Below are positions 53,553-62,468 of a stretch of 64,000 nucleotides of DNA, in pieces. The stretch is from assembly GCF_008974265.1 (NCBI RefSeq), contig NZ_BKZW01000001.1:1860001-1924000 (forward strand). Reading direction: 5' to 3'. The stretch comes from Dictyobacter vulcani. Lineage in GTDB: Bacteria > Chloroflexota > Ktedonobacteria > Ktedonobacterales > Ktedonobacteraceae. Position 1 is the stretch's first letter. Every line of letters begins with the position of its first letter. Position numbers and translations under genes: made by a program. The notes below the pieces were generated by a model that saw only the letters and a program-made list of their open reading frames with translations, was not told where the DNA came from and did not search any database.

Positions 53553-53777
53553 CTAGACCAGTGGATATTCTTTATGCAATGGAATGGCGGCATCTACAAT
53601 CAAGCGATCATCAACAACAATCAGTCGAATATAGCGTCCTGCCAGAGCCTTACTGATAAAATAAGGGCGTCCCTCATAAGAGATGTGGCCACTACGAGCA
53701 ACCTTACGGGAATAGATATTCGCGCCTTCAGGCAGGGTCATGTTTTCAGCCGGGCTACTCACTGAAAGATTTATCAT
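53553..53777 (-). CDS. Small protein in the pst cluster, function unknown
   Basis: 74 residues from the ATG at 53777 with GAGGAT upstream. The sequence is rich in beta-favouring and basic residues (NIYSRKVARSGHISYEGRPYFISKALAGRYIRLIVVDDRLIVDA), which resembles the C-terminal beta-barrel of some DDE integrases, or an SH3-like fold. It is between pstA and pstB on the same strand. Whether it is a fragment of a transposase or a real pst partner cannot be decided. Confidence 0.5.
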   Translation of the reverse strand: MINLSVSSPAENMTLPEGANIYSRKVARSGHISYEGRPYFISKALAGRYIRLIVVDDRLIVDAAIPLHKEYPLV

Positions 53778-53845
53778 TTTCTGATCCTCGCTTTTCAGGT
53801 CTTTTGCATCATAGTTTGTATGAATGTTACTTTTATCGCTAAGCG

Positions 53846-54869
53846 CTACGCTGCCATAACACGACGCTGGATCAAACGACCAATAGCGCGTGAGCCAAGA
53901 TTGATTACCAGTAGAATGATAATAAGCAGTGCCGCAGATCCAGCCGAAACAGCATCGGCGACATGTTCTGGGATGTTCCAGCACCAACGTCTTTAAGAAC
54001 AGATATGGATGGTCAGGTTATCAGTACTGATCATAGATTGAGCGTGTAAACATTCGAATACGAACAGATCGCGCAACTGTCTTTAAGAACCAGATATGGA
54101 TGGTCAGGTTATCAGTACTGATCATAGGATTGAGCGTGTAAACATTCGAAGGATTAGCAGATCCCACCGTAAAGATGAGCGCGGCCGCCTCAGCGATGAC
54201 TTTACCAGCCGAGAGGACGACGCCCGTGATAATGCCAGGTAGGGCCGAAGGCAAAACTACCGTGCGGATCATATGCCACTTGCTTGAACCCAGGGCCAGG
54301 CCACCTTCGCGCTGCTCACGAGCAACCGAGACCAGAGCATCCTCGAATAAGCGTAAGGCCACAGGAAAATTGAGGCAGAGCAGGGTCAGAATACCAGACA
54401 AGCGACTGAGGCCAAAGCCCAGCACACTGGAAAAGACCAGATACCCAAACAGACCCAGAACCAGAGAAGGCACACCAGCCAGCGTCTCAGCCGCAAAATG
54501 GATGATTGTTACCAGTGGTCCCTGACGCGCATACTCGACCAGATAGATTGCCGCAGATAGAGCAATCGGGATCAAAATAATTTCTGAGAAGACCAGCAAA
54601 TAGAGCGTATTGAAAATCTGTGGGCCAACCACACCGGTGCCGTCAGCACCATAAAAATTCGGGTTGATGATATAGGGAACACCATCAACTAACAGCTTGA
54701 TGATGATCACAAAGAACAACAATGCGCCCAATCCAGTGGCAATGGCCAGAATAGCACTCGCAATGTTATTTCTCACATGGAGCCGACGCGTCAACCGTTG
54801 CAACGCATCGACACGCTGTCGATCTTCTGGCGTGCCTTGAGTTGTCGAAATCTGTTGCTGAGCACTCAT
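53846..54869 (-). pseudogene. pstA: Phosphate ABC transporter permease PstA, C-terminus disrupted
   Basis: Intact from the ATG at 54869 (4-bp overlap with pstC) through the permease core, with GGLALGSSKWHMIRTVVLPSALPG and six-helix pattern, to FLKT. After that a roughly 70-bp segment is repeated (53989-54058 and 54079-54150), which ends the frame at 54021. The natural C-terminus, with a last helix AALLIIILLVINLGSR and stop at 53846, is downstream in another frame. Deleting one repeat plus one G of GGG at 53970 would restore a normal end. Confidence 0.8.
53989..54150. repeat. 70/72-bp direct repeat inside pstA
   Basis: Two copies, 53989-54058 and 54079-54150, offset by 90 bp. They differ by two single-base deletions, each in a doublet, with a 20-nt unrelated spacer. 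The pattern is that of overlapping low-quality contig ends, though a real duplication is possible. Confidence 0.85.
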
Positions 54870-55825
54870 TTGTACACACTCCTACTGGCAATATAGCGGC
54901 TCAAACAGATAAACAAGAACGAAATGATCAGGAGCACAAATCCCAGCATAAAGTAGCCATTGCGCTCAGTTCCCGAGGCTTCGCTAAAGTAGTTCAAAAT
55001 AGCATTGGTGATGTTGATATTTGGCTGGAAGAACCAACCCAGCGAAAATGGCCCATCGGGCAAATGTGTATCACCTTGCAACACCATACCAACTGCCAGC
55101 GCCTCACCAATCGCACGCGTCATACCCAGCACAACTGCCGTCGCCAGACCAGCCGAAGCGGCAGGCAAGACAGCGTTCTTCATCATCTGCCAGCGCGTTG
55201 AACCCAGAGCCAGGCTGGCTTCACGTACACTCTCTGGAACCGCGTTCAAGGCATCAATCGAGACACTGACTACAGTCGGCAAAATCATTATAACCAGGAT
55301 CACCGTGGCTGCACCCCAACCTACACCCGCATTGGCGGCACTCGGAGCAATCGGGGCCGCCAGTTTTGTTAACCAGGGTACCAGCACGATCAAACCGAGA
55401 AAACCAATCACCACCGAAGGCATACCCGTAAAGACCTCTAACACTGGTCGCAGCAACGTATTAACCCATCTGGGAGCCATCTCGGTCATGTAGAGGGCCA
55501 TCGCAAACGCCAGTGGAGTCACAATAATGGTTGAGAGAAGGGTTGTTACTACCGAACCTAAAATGAAGCCAAGCGCTCCATAACTCGGGACATCATCCGT
55601 GGGGGCCCAGTTGGTACTGGTAAAAAAGTTTTTCGCTGCAGGATCCTGGAACATGCGTAGACCGTTGAAGCCCAGGAAAATAAAGATGCCAAAGATAATA
55701 GCTACAATCAATATTGCACACACTAAGAAAACGCCATGTGCAACCTGATCACTAAAACGACTTCGCCGGGTTCGCTTGCTGCGAGTATCTTTCACAGCCT
55801 CGGCATTTACACTGTTTGCCGCCAC
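54866..55825 (-). CDS. pstC: Phosphate ABC transporter permease PstC
   Basis: 319 residues with six hydrophobic segments, EVFTGMPSVVIGFLGL and the EAA loop SVREASLALGSTRWQMMKNAVLPAASAG, typical of PstC. The N-terminal 30 residues are basic and cytoplasmic. It forms the membrane channel with PstA. Four-base overlap with pstA. Intact, unlike its neighbours. Confidence 0.94.
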   Translation of the reverse strand: MAANSVNAEAVKDTRSKRTRRSRFSDQVAHGVFLVCAILIVAIIFGIFIFLGFNGLRMFQDPAAKNFFTSTNWAPTDDVPSYGALGFILGSVVTTLLSTIIVTPLAFAMALYMTEMAPRWVNTLLRPVLEVFTGMPSVVIGFLGLIVLVPWLTKLAAPIAPSAANAGVGWGAATVILVIMILPTVVSVSIDALNAVPESVREASLALGSTRWQMMKNAVLPAASAGLATAVVLGMTRAIGEALAVGMVLQGDTHLPDGPFSLGWFFQPNINITNAILNYFSEASGTERNGYFMLGFVLLIISFLFICLSRYIASRSVYK

Positions 55826-55945
55826 AATGCACTACTCCTTACCTGAAAAACACTCTTGAAACGATCCGCTATCGCATATGTTCCCTGGAACAGTCACTGA
55901 AGGACCATCCCAGGGAGCAGAAAGGTTGGCGATAACTGACTTCAG

Positions 55946-56896
55946 CTATCCGTGCTTAGGCTTAGGGGTCTTAGCAGCAATTGCATCTGAGGAGATTGCG
56001 CTGAGATCCAGGAAGCCAAACTGCTGGCGCAGGGAAGCACCATCAGTACCCTTGACATAATCGATGAAGGATTTTGCCAGGCCGGTTGCGGCACCTTTGG
56101 TGTACATGTGCTCGATGTTCCAGAATTTGTAGTCGTTGGTCTTTACGTTGTCTGCAATAGCATCTTTACCATCAATTTTGACGACGGTCAGATTGTTCTT
56201 CTTGGCGAAGTCAACGGTATCATAAGCAATTGCGCCAGACTTCTTAGCAACGTTAGTAGCAACGTCGCCAGAGGTTTTGGCTGTGCTGTGGCTGGCGCCG
56301 GAGACGCTCTCTTTGGTACCACCCAGAACATATTTCTCGAAGGTGTTGCGGGTACCGGAACCGTCAGGACGGCTGATCACAGAGATCTGCAGGTCAGGAC
56401 CACCAACGGCTTTCCAGTTGGTTGTTTTACCTGTGTAGATATCTTTGATCTGCGCGGAAGTCAGGTTGGTTACACCAGTGACGTCTTTGTTGATGACAAC
56501 AGCGAAGACTACAACAGCAACCTGGTTATCGGTCAGATCTTTGTATTCTGGATTTTTTGTCAGGTTAACGAAGCTATCCGAGTTACCAACCTGCAGGCTA
56601 CCCTCATGGGCGCCTTTCAGACCAGCACCACTACCAGTCAACTGGGTTGTGATGTTAGCACCCGAACATTTATCCTGATAGGCTTTCGCAGCGGCCTGGA
56701 CCAGGGGTCCCAGAGCTGTCGAACCGCCGGTGCCCAGATTACCTTTTTCGCAAGCCATGTTGCTTGTAGAGGCGGTCGTTGCAGCAGGGGTGCTGCTAGC
56801 AGTTGTACCACCTGTATCAGAGCCACATGCAGCCATCAAAACACTCAGCATTGCCAATGCAGTCAATATAATTGCAATGCGCCACTTAGTTAACAT
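55946..56896 (-). CDS. pstS: Phosphate-binding lipoprotein PstS
   Basis: A signal peptide with lipobox (LSVLMAACGSD) is followed by a Thr/Ser/Ala linker and the phosphate-binding fold: LGTGGSTALGPLVQAAAKAY, QLTGSGAGLKG and SRPDGSGTRNTFEKYVLGG. TTAGGAG precedes the ATG at 56896. It is the first gene of the pst cluster and is preceded by Pho-box-like repeats. The whole 316-residue protein looks complete. Confidence 0.96.
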   Translation of the reverse strand: MLTKWRIAIILTALAMLSVLMAACGSDTGGTTASSTPAATTASTSNMACEKGNLGTGGSTALGPLVQAAAKAYQDKCSGANITTQLTGSGAGLKGAHEGSLQVGNSDSFVNLTKNPEYKDLTDNQVAVVVFAVVINKDVTGVTNLTSAQIKDIYTGKTTNWKAVGGPDLQISVISRPDGSGTRNTFEKYVLGGTKESVSGASHSTAKTSGDVATNVAKKSGAIAYDTVDFAKKNNLTVVKIDGKDAIADNVKTNDYKFWNIEHMYTKGAATGLAKSFIDYVKGTDGASLRQQFGFLDLSAISSDAIAAKTPKPKHG

Positions 56897-57004
56897 AGAT
56901 ACTCCTAACTCTCCAATACGAGCCATGATATTAATTTGCGCAAGAAATAAAGTGAAGGTTCTATCATTAGAATTTCTTCATCTGTAGGTATCGCATACAT
57001 AAAT

Positions 57005-57054
57005 TATCACTGTTGAATTAACCATGCTTTATGGATATGTTAATTTAATGTTAA
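57005..57054 (-). promoter_or_regulatory. Pho-box-like repeats upstream of pstS
   Basis: On the minus strand TTAACA (57049-57054), N5, TTAACA (57038-57043): the PhoP-type TTAACA-N5-TTAACA pattern known from Bacillus. Two further weaker hexamers (ATAAAG and TTAATT) continue at the same 11-bp pitch towards the gene, ahead of GATAAT, a possible -10. Confidence 0.6.
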
Positions 57055-57072
57055 AATTCACCCAACCATAAA

Positions 57073-57129
57073 AATACATCCCTATTCCTTGCGTAGAGAG
57101 TAACCGAAAGCAAGGAATAGGGATGTATT
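57073..57129. terminator. Terminator after KGG-repeat gene, 20-bp stem
   Basis: AATACATCCCTATTCCTTGC (57073-57092) pairs exactly with 57110-57129 around a 17-nt loop; T-rich on the minus strand after the stem. It insulates the KGG gene from the pstS promoter. Confidence 0.85.
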
Positions 57130-57141
57130 GAAGTAATACAG

Positions 57142-57507
57142 TTAATTTGGTGTTTCTTGAGAGGCTTGTTCAGTCAAAAGTTTTTTCTGGCGTTTGGCGG
57201 CTCCGCCTAACTTACCAATGCGGCTGTAAAAATCTGGATCTTGACGCGACTTTGTGGCATTTCCCCCCTTCTTCCCCATCACCGAAAAATGTTTAATACC
57301 ATATTTGTTAACGTTGGCCTGCCCACCTTTCTGGGCAATCTCACGGTAGTAATCACTGCCACGCTTCTCTTTAAGAGAGATTCCTCCTTTTTTTCCGATA
57401 CGGCGATAATAGTCTTCACCATAGAGATCGCGTACCGTACTTCCCCCCTTACGACCAGCTTCGGACGTTGACATAGGTACGGGTTTCACATCATCTTCAG
57501 GCAACAT
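57142..57507 (-). CDS. KGG-repeat (general stress, GsiB-like) protein
   Basis: Five repeats with a (R/K/Q)(K/L)GG core are seen: GRKGGS, GKKGGI, QKGGQA, GKKGGN and GKLGGAA, each preceded by D(F/Y)Y(R/S).I or a similar pattern. Such small hydrophilic proteins (KGG/GsiB/con-10 type) are linked to stress and desiccation tolerance. The ATG at 57507 is taken because AAAGGGG lies upstream; a second ATG is 11 codons on. 121 residues. Confidence 0.88.
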   Translation of the reverse strand: MLPEDDVKPVPMSTSEAGRKGGSTVRDLYGEDYYRRIGKKGGISLKEKRGSDYYREIAQKGGQANVNKYGIKHFSVMGKKGGNATKSRQDPDFYSRIGKLGGAAKRQKKLLTEQASQETPN

Positions 57508-57938
57508 CACACTAACCCCTTTCCCCGGATCGCTACCAGGCAATATGTAGGCGCTTGCACCATTTACACGACACAGCTTTCACCACACTCAATACATCTA
57601 CATATGTTAAAGTAAAGCACAAAAAAAAGTGCCTCCAGGTCAACTATGAATCCGCCTTTAGAGTATAATGCATGTTTTATCATTCTGTCAACGAATTAGC
57701 AAATCGGCATGCATGATATATGGCTATACATACGATACAATTGGACAAAGAGACAGAAAAACGCTATACTACAAAACAAGTACACCCGGATTTCTTATTG
57801 AGGGGAAAGCTTAAGTCGGTTCAGCCTGGCAACGTGTTCCTGTACAGGAGTCATAAAGAGTGGTACATATGCATCACTTGATCAGCATACCTGTATAGCA
57901 GCATTGTTTCTTACCCGGCTGCGAGGGAGTCAGCAGCA
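57508..57938. other. Gene-free AT-rich stretch
   Basis: About 430 bp between the divergent KGG gene and a small possible gene at 57.9 kb. No ORF with a ribosome site, no repeat family member and no clear RNA fold was seen. Confidence 0.4.
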
Positions 57939-58160
57939 TTGTCTTTCAAAGGTTTATTTCAATCTGGGCAACAAAAATTGCTTCCTGTGCCAGTACGCTT
58001 GCACGAGCAGCAAAGCAATCCAGAAACAGCCAATCAGTATTTTTCAGACACCTGGTGGTCACTGTGTACAGCATGGCTCCGCTACCAGCGCATTCAATTG
58101 CAATGGGATATTGAGCGCAGCATTGCCAGACGGCTACACCGTCGCTGGGGCAATTCATAA
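57939..58160 (+). CDS. Possible small protein, TTG start
   Basis: 73 residues, MSFKGLFQSGQQKLLPVPVR.. to SIARRLHRRWGNS, with Trp-rich WWSLCTAWLRYQRIQLQW and a basic C-terminus. GAGGGAG lies 9 bases before the TTG. No family recognised; a longer frame over the same bases (57904-58305) looks less protein-like. Treat as tentative. Confidence 0.35.
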   Translation: MSFKGLFQSGQQKLLPVPVRLHEQQSNPETANQYFSDTWWSLCTAWLRYQRIQLQWDIERSIARRLHRRWGNS

Positions 58161-58210
58161 GCACGGGATAAACTGTAACGCCTCACAGAGCAAGCTCGCT
58201 CCGGGAAGCG

Positions 58211-59533
58211 TTATTTATTATGCTTGCGCGGACGGCGCGAAGAGGCAGGACGATCCAGACCAAGATCTCCAGTACGACGAATATGCGGACGCTTCACATT
58301 TTTGACTTCATCAGCCATATAACCAGGATATTTCTGGGCCGTCCGCATATGCTGGCGTAAAACTTTCATTTCTTTAAATTCGATCGAGAGACGTCTGTAC
58401 AGATCTTCCCAGATATCCAAAACCTTGACGCGATCATGGCCGGCGATAATCTGTAAACTCTGCTCACCCATCCTGGCACACCGCTCAGCATCTCCCAGTA
58501 GGATATCAATCTGGGCCGCCAGTTCATCGCTATCGCCAGGGGTAAAGAGAAAACCGTTCGCTTCATGATGCACCAGTTCAGGCAAGGCATAGGAATTAGC
58601 GGCGATTACAGGAAGGCCACAGGCCATCGCCTCCATCGTAGCCAGACTCTGCAGATCAGCCTCCGAAGGAATGACAAACAGTTGTGAACTCCGACGCAAT
58701 TCCAGCAGATCCTCATCGCGGACAAAACCCAGAAAACTCACACGATCCCCAATACGTAATGCTTCCACCTGAGCTCTCAATTCAGCCTCAGCAGGACCCG
58801 AACTGACCAGGGCCAGATGGGCATCTGTTTTCATCCTGGCAATGGCATCTAATAACACATTGACGCGTTTCTCTTCACTCAAACGATTGACATGCAGGAT
58901 CAGAGGTCGATCTTCAGGTAAGCCAAAACGCTGTAAAATCTGAGGATTATGCGCACCAGGCGTATATTTTTTTAAATCAATGCCGTTAGAAATAGCCGCA
59001 GCCGGTGCCCGTAGTCCATGCTCATAGAGCAGGTTTAACGCAGTCGAGGTTGGCGCGGTTACATACTCACAACGGTTACAAAAATTGATCAGATAAGAAT
59101 ACGTAATATTGCTGATGTGCTTACCAATAAAAGGATCTGTAATCAGTGAGCGGCTCATGTTAATGGGCAAATAATGATTGGTCGCTACCACCGGTTTGCG
59201 CAAACCACCAGCCAGTAACTGGGCAATATTTCCCAGCACAACTGGAGAATGGATGTGGATAATATCGGGATCGGTGCGTTTGATCAAGTTGCGTACTGGC
59301 ATAAAAGGTAGAAAAGGGATACGCAAATCTTTGTATGTGGGCCACTCGAATGAAGAGAAACGATAGACACGTACCTGCTGCTCCAGACGACGCACATCAC
59401 GCGCACCATAACTAGGAGCCACCACCCATACCTGATGACCACGATTAGCAAAATCGGTCGCCAATCCATGGGTCACCGCTGGTACGCCTCCCACCATCGG
59501 AGGATATTGATCAGTCACAATCATTATACGCAT
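58211..59533 (-). CDS. Glycosyltransferase family 4
   Basis: A GT-B glycosyltransferase: the N-domain begins MRIMIVTDQYPPMVGGVPAVTHGLA, and the C-domain shows LHVNRLSEEKRVNVLLDAI, VSFLGFVRDEDLLELRR, FVIPSEADLQSLATMEAMACGLPVIAA and EANGFLFTPGD, the E-x7-E donor site. The 440 residues include a basic tail of about 60 (RRTGDLGLDRPASSRRPRKHNK). It is alone on the minus strand. Similar enzymes make mannosyl-lipids or capsular glycans; the acceptor is unknown. Confidence 0.92.
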   Translation of the reverse strand: MRIMIVTDQYPPMVGGVPAVTHGLATDFANRGHQVWVVAPSYGARDVRRLEQQVRVYRFSSFEWPTYKDLRIPFLPFMPVRNLIKRTDPDIIHIHSPVVLGNIAQLLAGGLRKPVVATNHYLPINMSRSLITDPFIGKHISNITYSYLINFCNRCEYVTAPTSTALNLLYEHGLRAPAAAISNGIDLKKYTPGAHNPQILQRFGLPEDRPLILHVNRLSEEKRVNVLLDAIARMKTDAHLALVSSGPAEAELRAQVEALRIGDRVSFLGFVRDEDLLELRRSSQLFVIPSEADLQSLATMEAMACGLPVIAANSYALPELVHHEANGFLFTPGDSDELAAQIDILLGDAERCARMGEQSLQIIAGHDRVKVLDIWEDLYRRLSIEFKEMKVLRQHMRTAQKYPGYMADEVKNVKRPHIRRTGDLGLDRPASSRRPRKHNK

Positions 59534-59755
59534 AACTATCGCTCACTCCCCACAAAGGACGCTACCGTTTACAATGTTTGACACAGAAGTTAAAAATATA
59601 CAGCACATGCTTAAGCGATCCAACTATCCATAGTCTTCCCATCTCTTATCAACAAGAGATACTTTGTGGGGTAGAAGCCAGCTGATATCTCTCCAAAGCA
59701 TAACCATACTCCCTCTAGGATATCACAAATCGTGTCAAAAATGGACAGGAAGAAG

Positions 59756-59814
59756 GGCCAGCTATACAAAAGACAGGCAACCAGACTGGTTACCTGTCTT
59801 TTGTATAGCTGGCC
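59756..59814. terminator. 28-bp near-perfect hairpin after rplY
   Basis: 59756-59783 pairs with 59787-59814 with one mismatch and a 3-nt loop. It lies 8 bp from the rplY stop. Its T-tract is weak, so it may act as an mRNA 3' stabiliser as well. Confidence 0.75.
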
Positions 59815-59822
59815 TTACGCCA

Positions 59823-60473
59823 TTACTCTTTTGTTTCTGTTTTAGATTCTGCTGGTGCCTCTTCTTCAGATGCTGCAGGTGCCTCTTCAGCAGCTGTAGT
59901 CTCAGGAAGCTCAACACGGGGTGCTGAAATCTTCGCAATCGGCTCTTCAGGATCTGTTATCAGCTTATAGCGAGCTGGCAATTTCACATCCTTTGCGTGC
60001 AAGGCCGAATCAATAGCGGTCAGCGGAGCAATATCTACATCCAGATGCTCAACAATATCAGATGCGGCACACTCGACGGCCAGAGCCTCAAGCAGGTGCA
60101 ACAGCACGCCACCCTCGATCTTCACACCAGGAGCCTCACCAACATAATGCAGAGGCACTTTTACCTCAAGGCGCTCGCGCATACTGACACGGCTAAAGTC
60201 CACATGCACAATACCACCAGTAGCTGGATCATGCTGAATGTGGCGTACCAGCACGGTCTGGGCGGGGCCATCGGGTAACTGCAAGGAAAGAATATTGCGA
60301 ACTCCATGTTTACGGCGCAGATGATCAAAGGCCACTGCATCAAGCTGAATAGGCATTGGCGCTTCTTTGTGTCCATAAACGTTCGCCGGAATAAAGCCAG
60401 ACTTACGTAAACGCTTATTTGCTTTACCCAATACAGTTCGTGGAGTAGCTTCTAGTATAGTTTTATCTGCCAT
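59823..60473 (-). CDS. rplY: 50S ribosomal protein L25 (general stress protein Ctc)
   Basis: The N-terminal domain (about 1-95) binds 5S rRNA, with RTVLGKANKRLRKSGFIPANVYG, HHIQHDPxTGxxxHVDF-like RHIQHDPATGGIVHVDF, and the C-terminal TL5 domain (about 100-190) with PLHYVGEAPGVKIEGGVL. The tail is a Glu/Ala/Pro stretch of about 25 residues. 216 residues fits the long Ctc form. AGAGGAAG precedes the ATG. Monocistronic. Confidence 0.96.
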   Translation of the reverse strand: MADKTILEATPRTVLGKANKRLRKSGFIPANVYGHKEAPMPIQLDAVAFDHLRRKHGVRNILSLQLPDGPAQTVLVRHIQHDPATGGIVHVDFSRVSMRERLEVKVPLHYVGEAPGVKIEGGVLLHLLEALAVECAASDIVEHLDVDIAPLTAIDSALHAKDVKLPARYKLITDPEEPIAKISAPRVELPETTAAEEAPAASEEEAPAESKTETKE

Positions 60474-60698
60474 AACTAACTTCTTCCTCTTTCCATTTTA
60501 CTCTATATTCAGTCCATGGCCTCAATAGTCAGCCGCACAAACTGTGCGGCCTGAGTCCTTTAAGACCAAACCTTACGTAACGATCAGTCTGATTGCCACG
60601 TAAACCCTGGACAGAATTTCGCATACTTCTGACAAATTCTCACCAATCATCCCAAAAAGAGGATGCAAGTATCTTTATCGACTACTCAAAGGGGAGAA

Positions 60699-62459
60699 CT
60701 ACTTCTTACTTCTTTTTACGTGGAAGAAGGCCATTAACGCTTCAAAATCCAACGTATTGAGGACATCTTGAGCGCGTAACCATCCTTTGCGTGCGATCCC
60801 TATACCATAGCGCATATCGTCAATACCTGCAAGTGCGTGGGCGTCTGGATCAATGGGTATCTTGATACCTTTGTCTCTGGCCTTGCGTAGATAACGCCAG
60901 TCCAGATCTAGCCGCGATGGATGGGCATTAATTTCTATACACGTTCCATGTTCGGCGGCCGCTTCAATAACCTGGTCCATATCCACGGGATAACCTGGAC
61001 GACCGAGCAAGATACGTCCGGTCGAATGCCCGATAATATCGACATAGGGATTGGCAATGGCTCGTAGCAGGCGCTGTGTTTGTTCTTCTTGCGAGAGGTT
61101 AAAATTGCTATGGATAGAGGCGACCACAAAATCCAGAGTGGCCAGCACCTCATCATCAAAGTCCATTGAACCATCGCGCAGGATATCGCACTCGGTCCCT
61201 TTGAGGATATGAAAGCGATCACCAAATTCCTGATTAAGCTGATCAATCTCTTCTGCCTGACGCTTTAGAGCATCTGGATTCAAACCACCAGCATAGGATG
61301 CTGCGCGACTGTGGTCGGTGAGGCCCAGATAACTATAGCCACGGGCCATGCAGGCCTCGGCCATCTCACGAATAGTATTCTGACCATCGCTCCAGGTTGA
61401 GTGTGCGTGCAAGACACCTTTTAGATCACTCTCCTGTACCAGTCTGGGTAGCTTATGGTTTGCTGCCGCGTCAATCTCACCTGTATCCTCGCGCAATTCA
61501 GGCTCGACATAATCCATCTTTAAGGCCTGATAGATGTCCTCCTCAGTCTTACAAGGAATCAGCGTCTCCTGACCATCCTCAACTTTAAACAGGCCATAAT
61601 CGTTGATCGTCATTCCCATACTCTGAGCCCGGCGTCGTAGTGGAATATGATGCTCACGCGAGCCAGTAAAGTGATGCAAGGTATAGGGAAACTGGCTATC
61701 CCCCACCAGGCGCAGATCCATGGCGATACCGCTACTTAAAATAACACTGGATTTGGTCTCGCCCTGGCCGGTAATCGCTTTTACCGATGGCTGACTGGTG
61801 AAAAACTCCATAATGGCACGCCGCACATCGCTGCTTGCATGATCATCAACACTCAGCACCATATCAATATCTTTCACCGTTTCACGTCTGCGGCGCAAAC
61901 TACCCGCCACCTGTAAACGCACCACGCCGGGCTGGGCCGCCAGCGCTTCGCGCATTCGTGCCGCCTCCGCTTCCGCTACATCATATAGATAGCGATCCGC
62001 ATGCTGGCTCAGAAAACTCAGCCCCTGCAAGATCTTTTCCTGGGTCTTTTTACCAAAGCCTGGCAGATGGGCCACGCGATCGTCCTTACAGGCTTGTTCC
62101 AGTTCCGCCAGACTATTCACATGTAATTGCTGATAAATAGTATTGATCCGCTTGGGTCCTACACCCGGAATACGCTTCATATCCAGTTTGACCTGTGGGG
62201 TATTAGCCACAAGCTCATCATAGAACTGGATATGCTCGGTCTCAAAGGCCTCCTCGATCCGCTTGATAATCGTAGGTCCAAGGCCAGGCGTGCCCTTTAA
62301 CTTCCCCTCACGGACCAATGTGGCCAGATCACCTTCCAGAGATCCCAGGGCCCTTGCCGCATTTTCATAGGCACGAATCTCAAAGGTATTACTGCCCTCT
62401 TTCAAAGCCAGCAGCACTGCGATTTCTTCCATCAAATTAGTAACTTGATTTTTATCCAT
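60699..62459 (-). CDS. polX: DNA polymerase/3'-5' exonuclease PolX
   Basis: An N-terminal HhH-rich polymerase X core (about 1-310) with GTPGLGPTIIKRI, GVGPKRINTIYQ and the palm VAGSLRRRRETVKDIDMVL, with the third Asp in GIAMDLRL. The C-terminal PHP domain (about 335-580) shows LHAHSTWSDG, TDHSR, KGTECDIL, SIHSNF, GHSTGR and EINAHPSRLDL, which make the metal-dependent exonuclease. 586 residues is typical. GAGAGGAT precedes the ATG. Used in base-excision and gap repair. Confidence 0.96.
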   Translation of the reverse strand: MDKNQVTNLMEEIAVLLALKEGSNTFEIRAYENAARALGSLEGDLATLVREGKLKGTPGLGPTIIKRIEEAFETEHIQFYDELVANTPQVKLDMKRIPGVGPKRINTIYQQLHVNSLAELEQACKDDRVAHLPGFGKKTQEKILQGLSFLSQHADRYLYDVAEAEAARMREALAAQPGVVRLQVAGSLRRRRETVKDIDMVLSVDDHASSDVRRAIMEFFTSQPSVKAITGQGETKSSVILSSGIAMDLRLVGDSQFPYTLHHFTGSREHHIPLRRRAQSMGMTINDYGLFKVEDGQETLIPCKTEEDIYQALKMDYVEPELREDTGEIDAAANHKLPRLVQESDLKGVLHAHSTWSDGQNTIREMAEACMARGYSYLGLTDHSRAASYAGGLNPDALKRQAEEIDQLNQEFGDRFHILKGTECDILRDGSMDFDDEVLATLDFVVASIHSNFNLSQEEQTQRLLRAIANPYVDIIGHSTGRILLGRPGYPVDMDQVIEAAAEHGTCIEINAHPSRLDLDWRYLRKARDKGIKIPIDPDAHALAGIDDMRYGIGIARKGWLRAQDVLNTLDFEALMAFFHVKRSKK

Positions 62460-62468
62460 TGAATCCTC

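Noticed and set aside
56108..56893. 261-residue ORF antisense to pstS
   Set aside because: A shadow of pstS with no ribosome site and unlikely composition.
59254..59262. A perfect DnaA box (TGTGGATAA)
   Set aside because: Single, inside the GT4 coding region; expected by chance.
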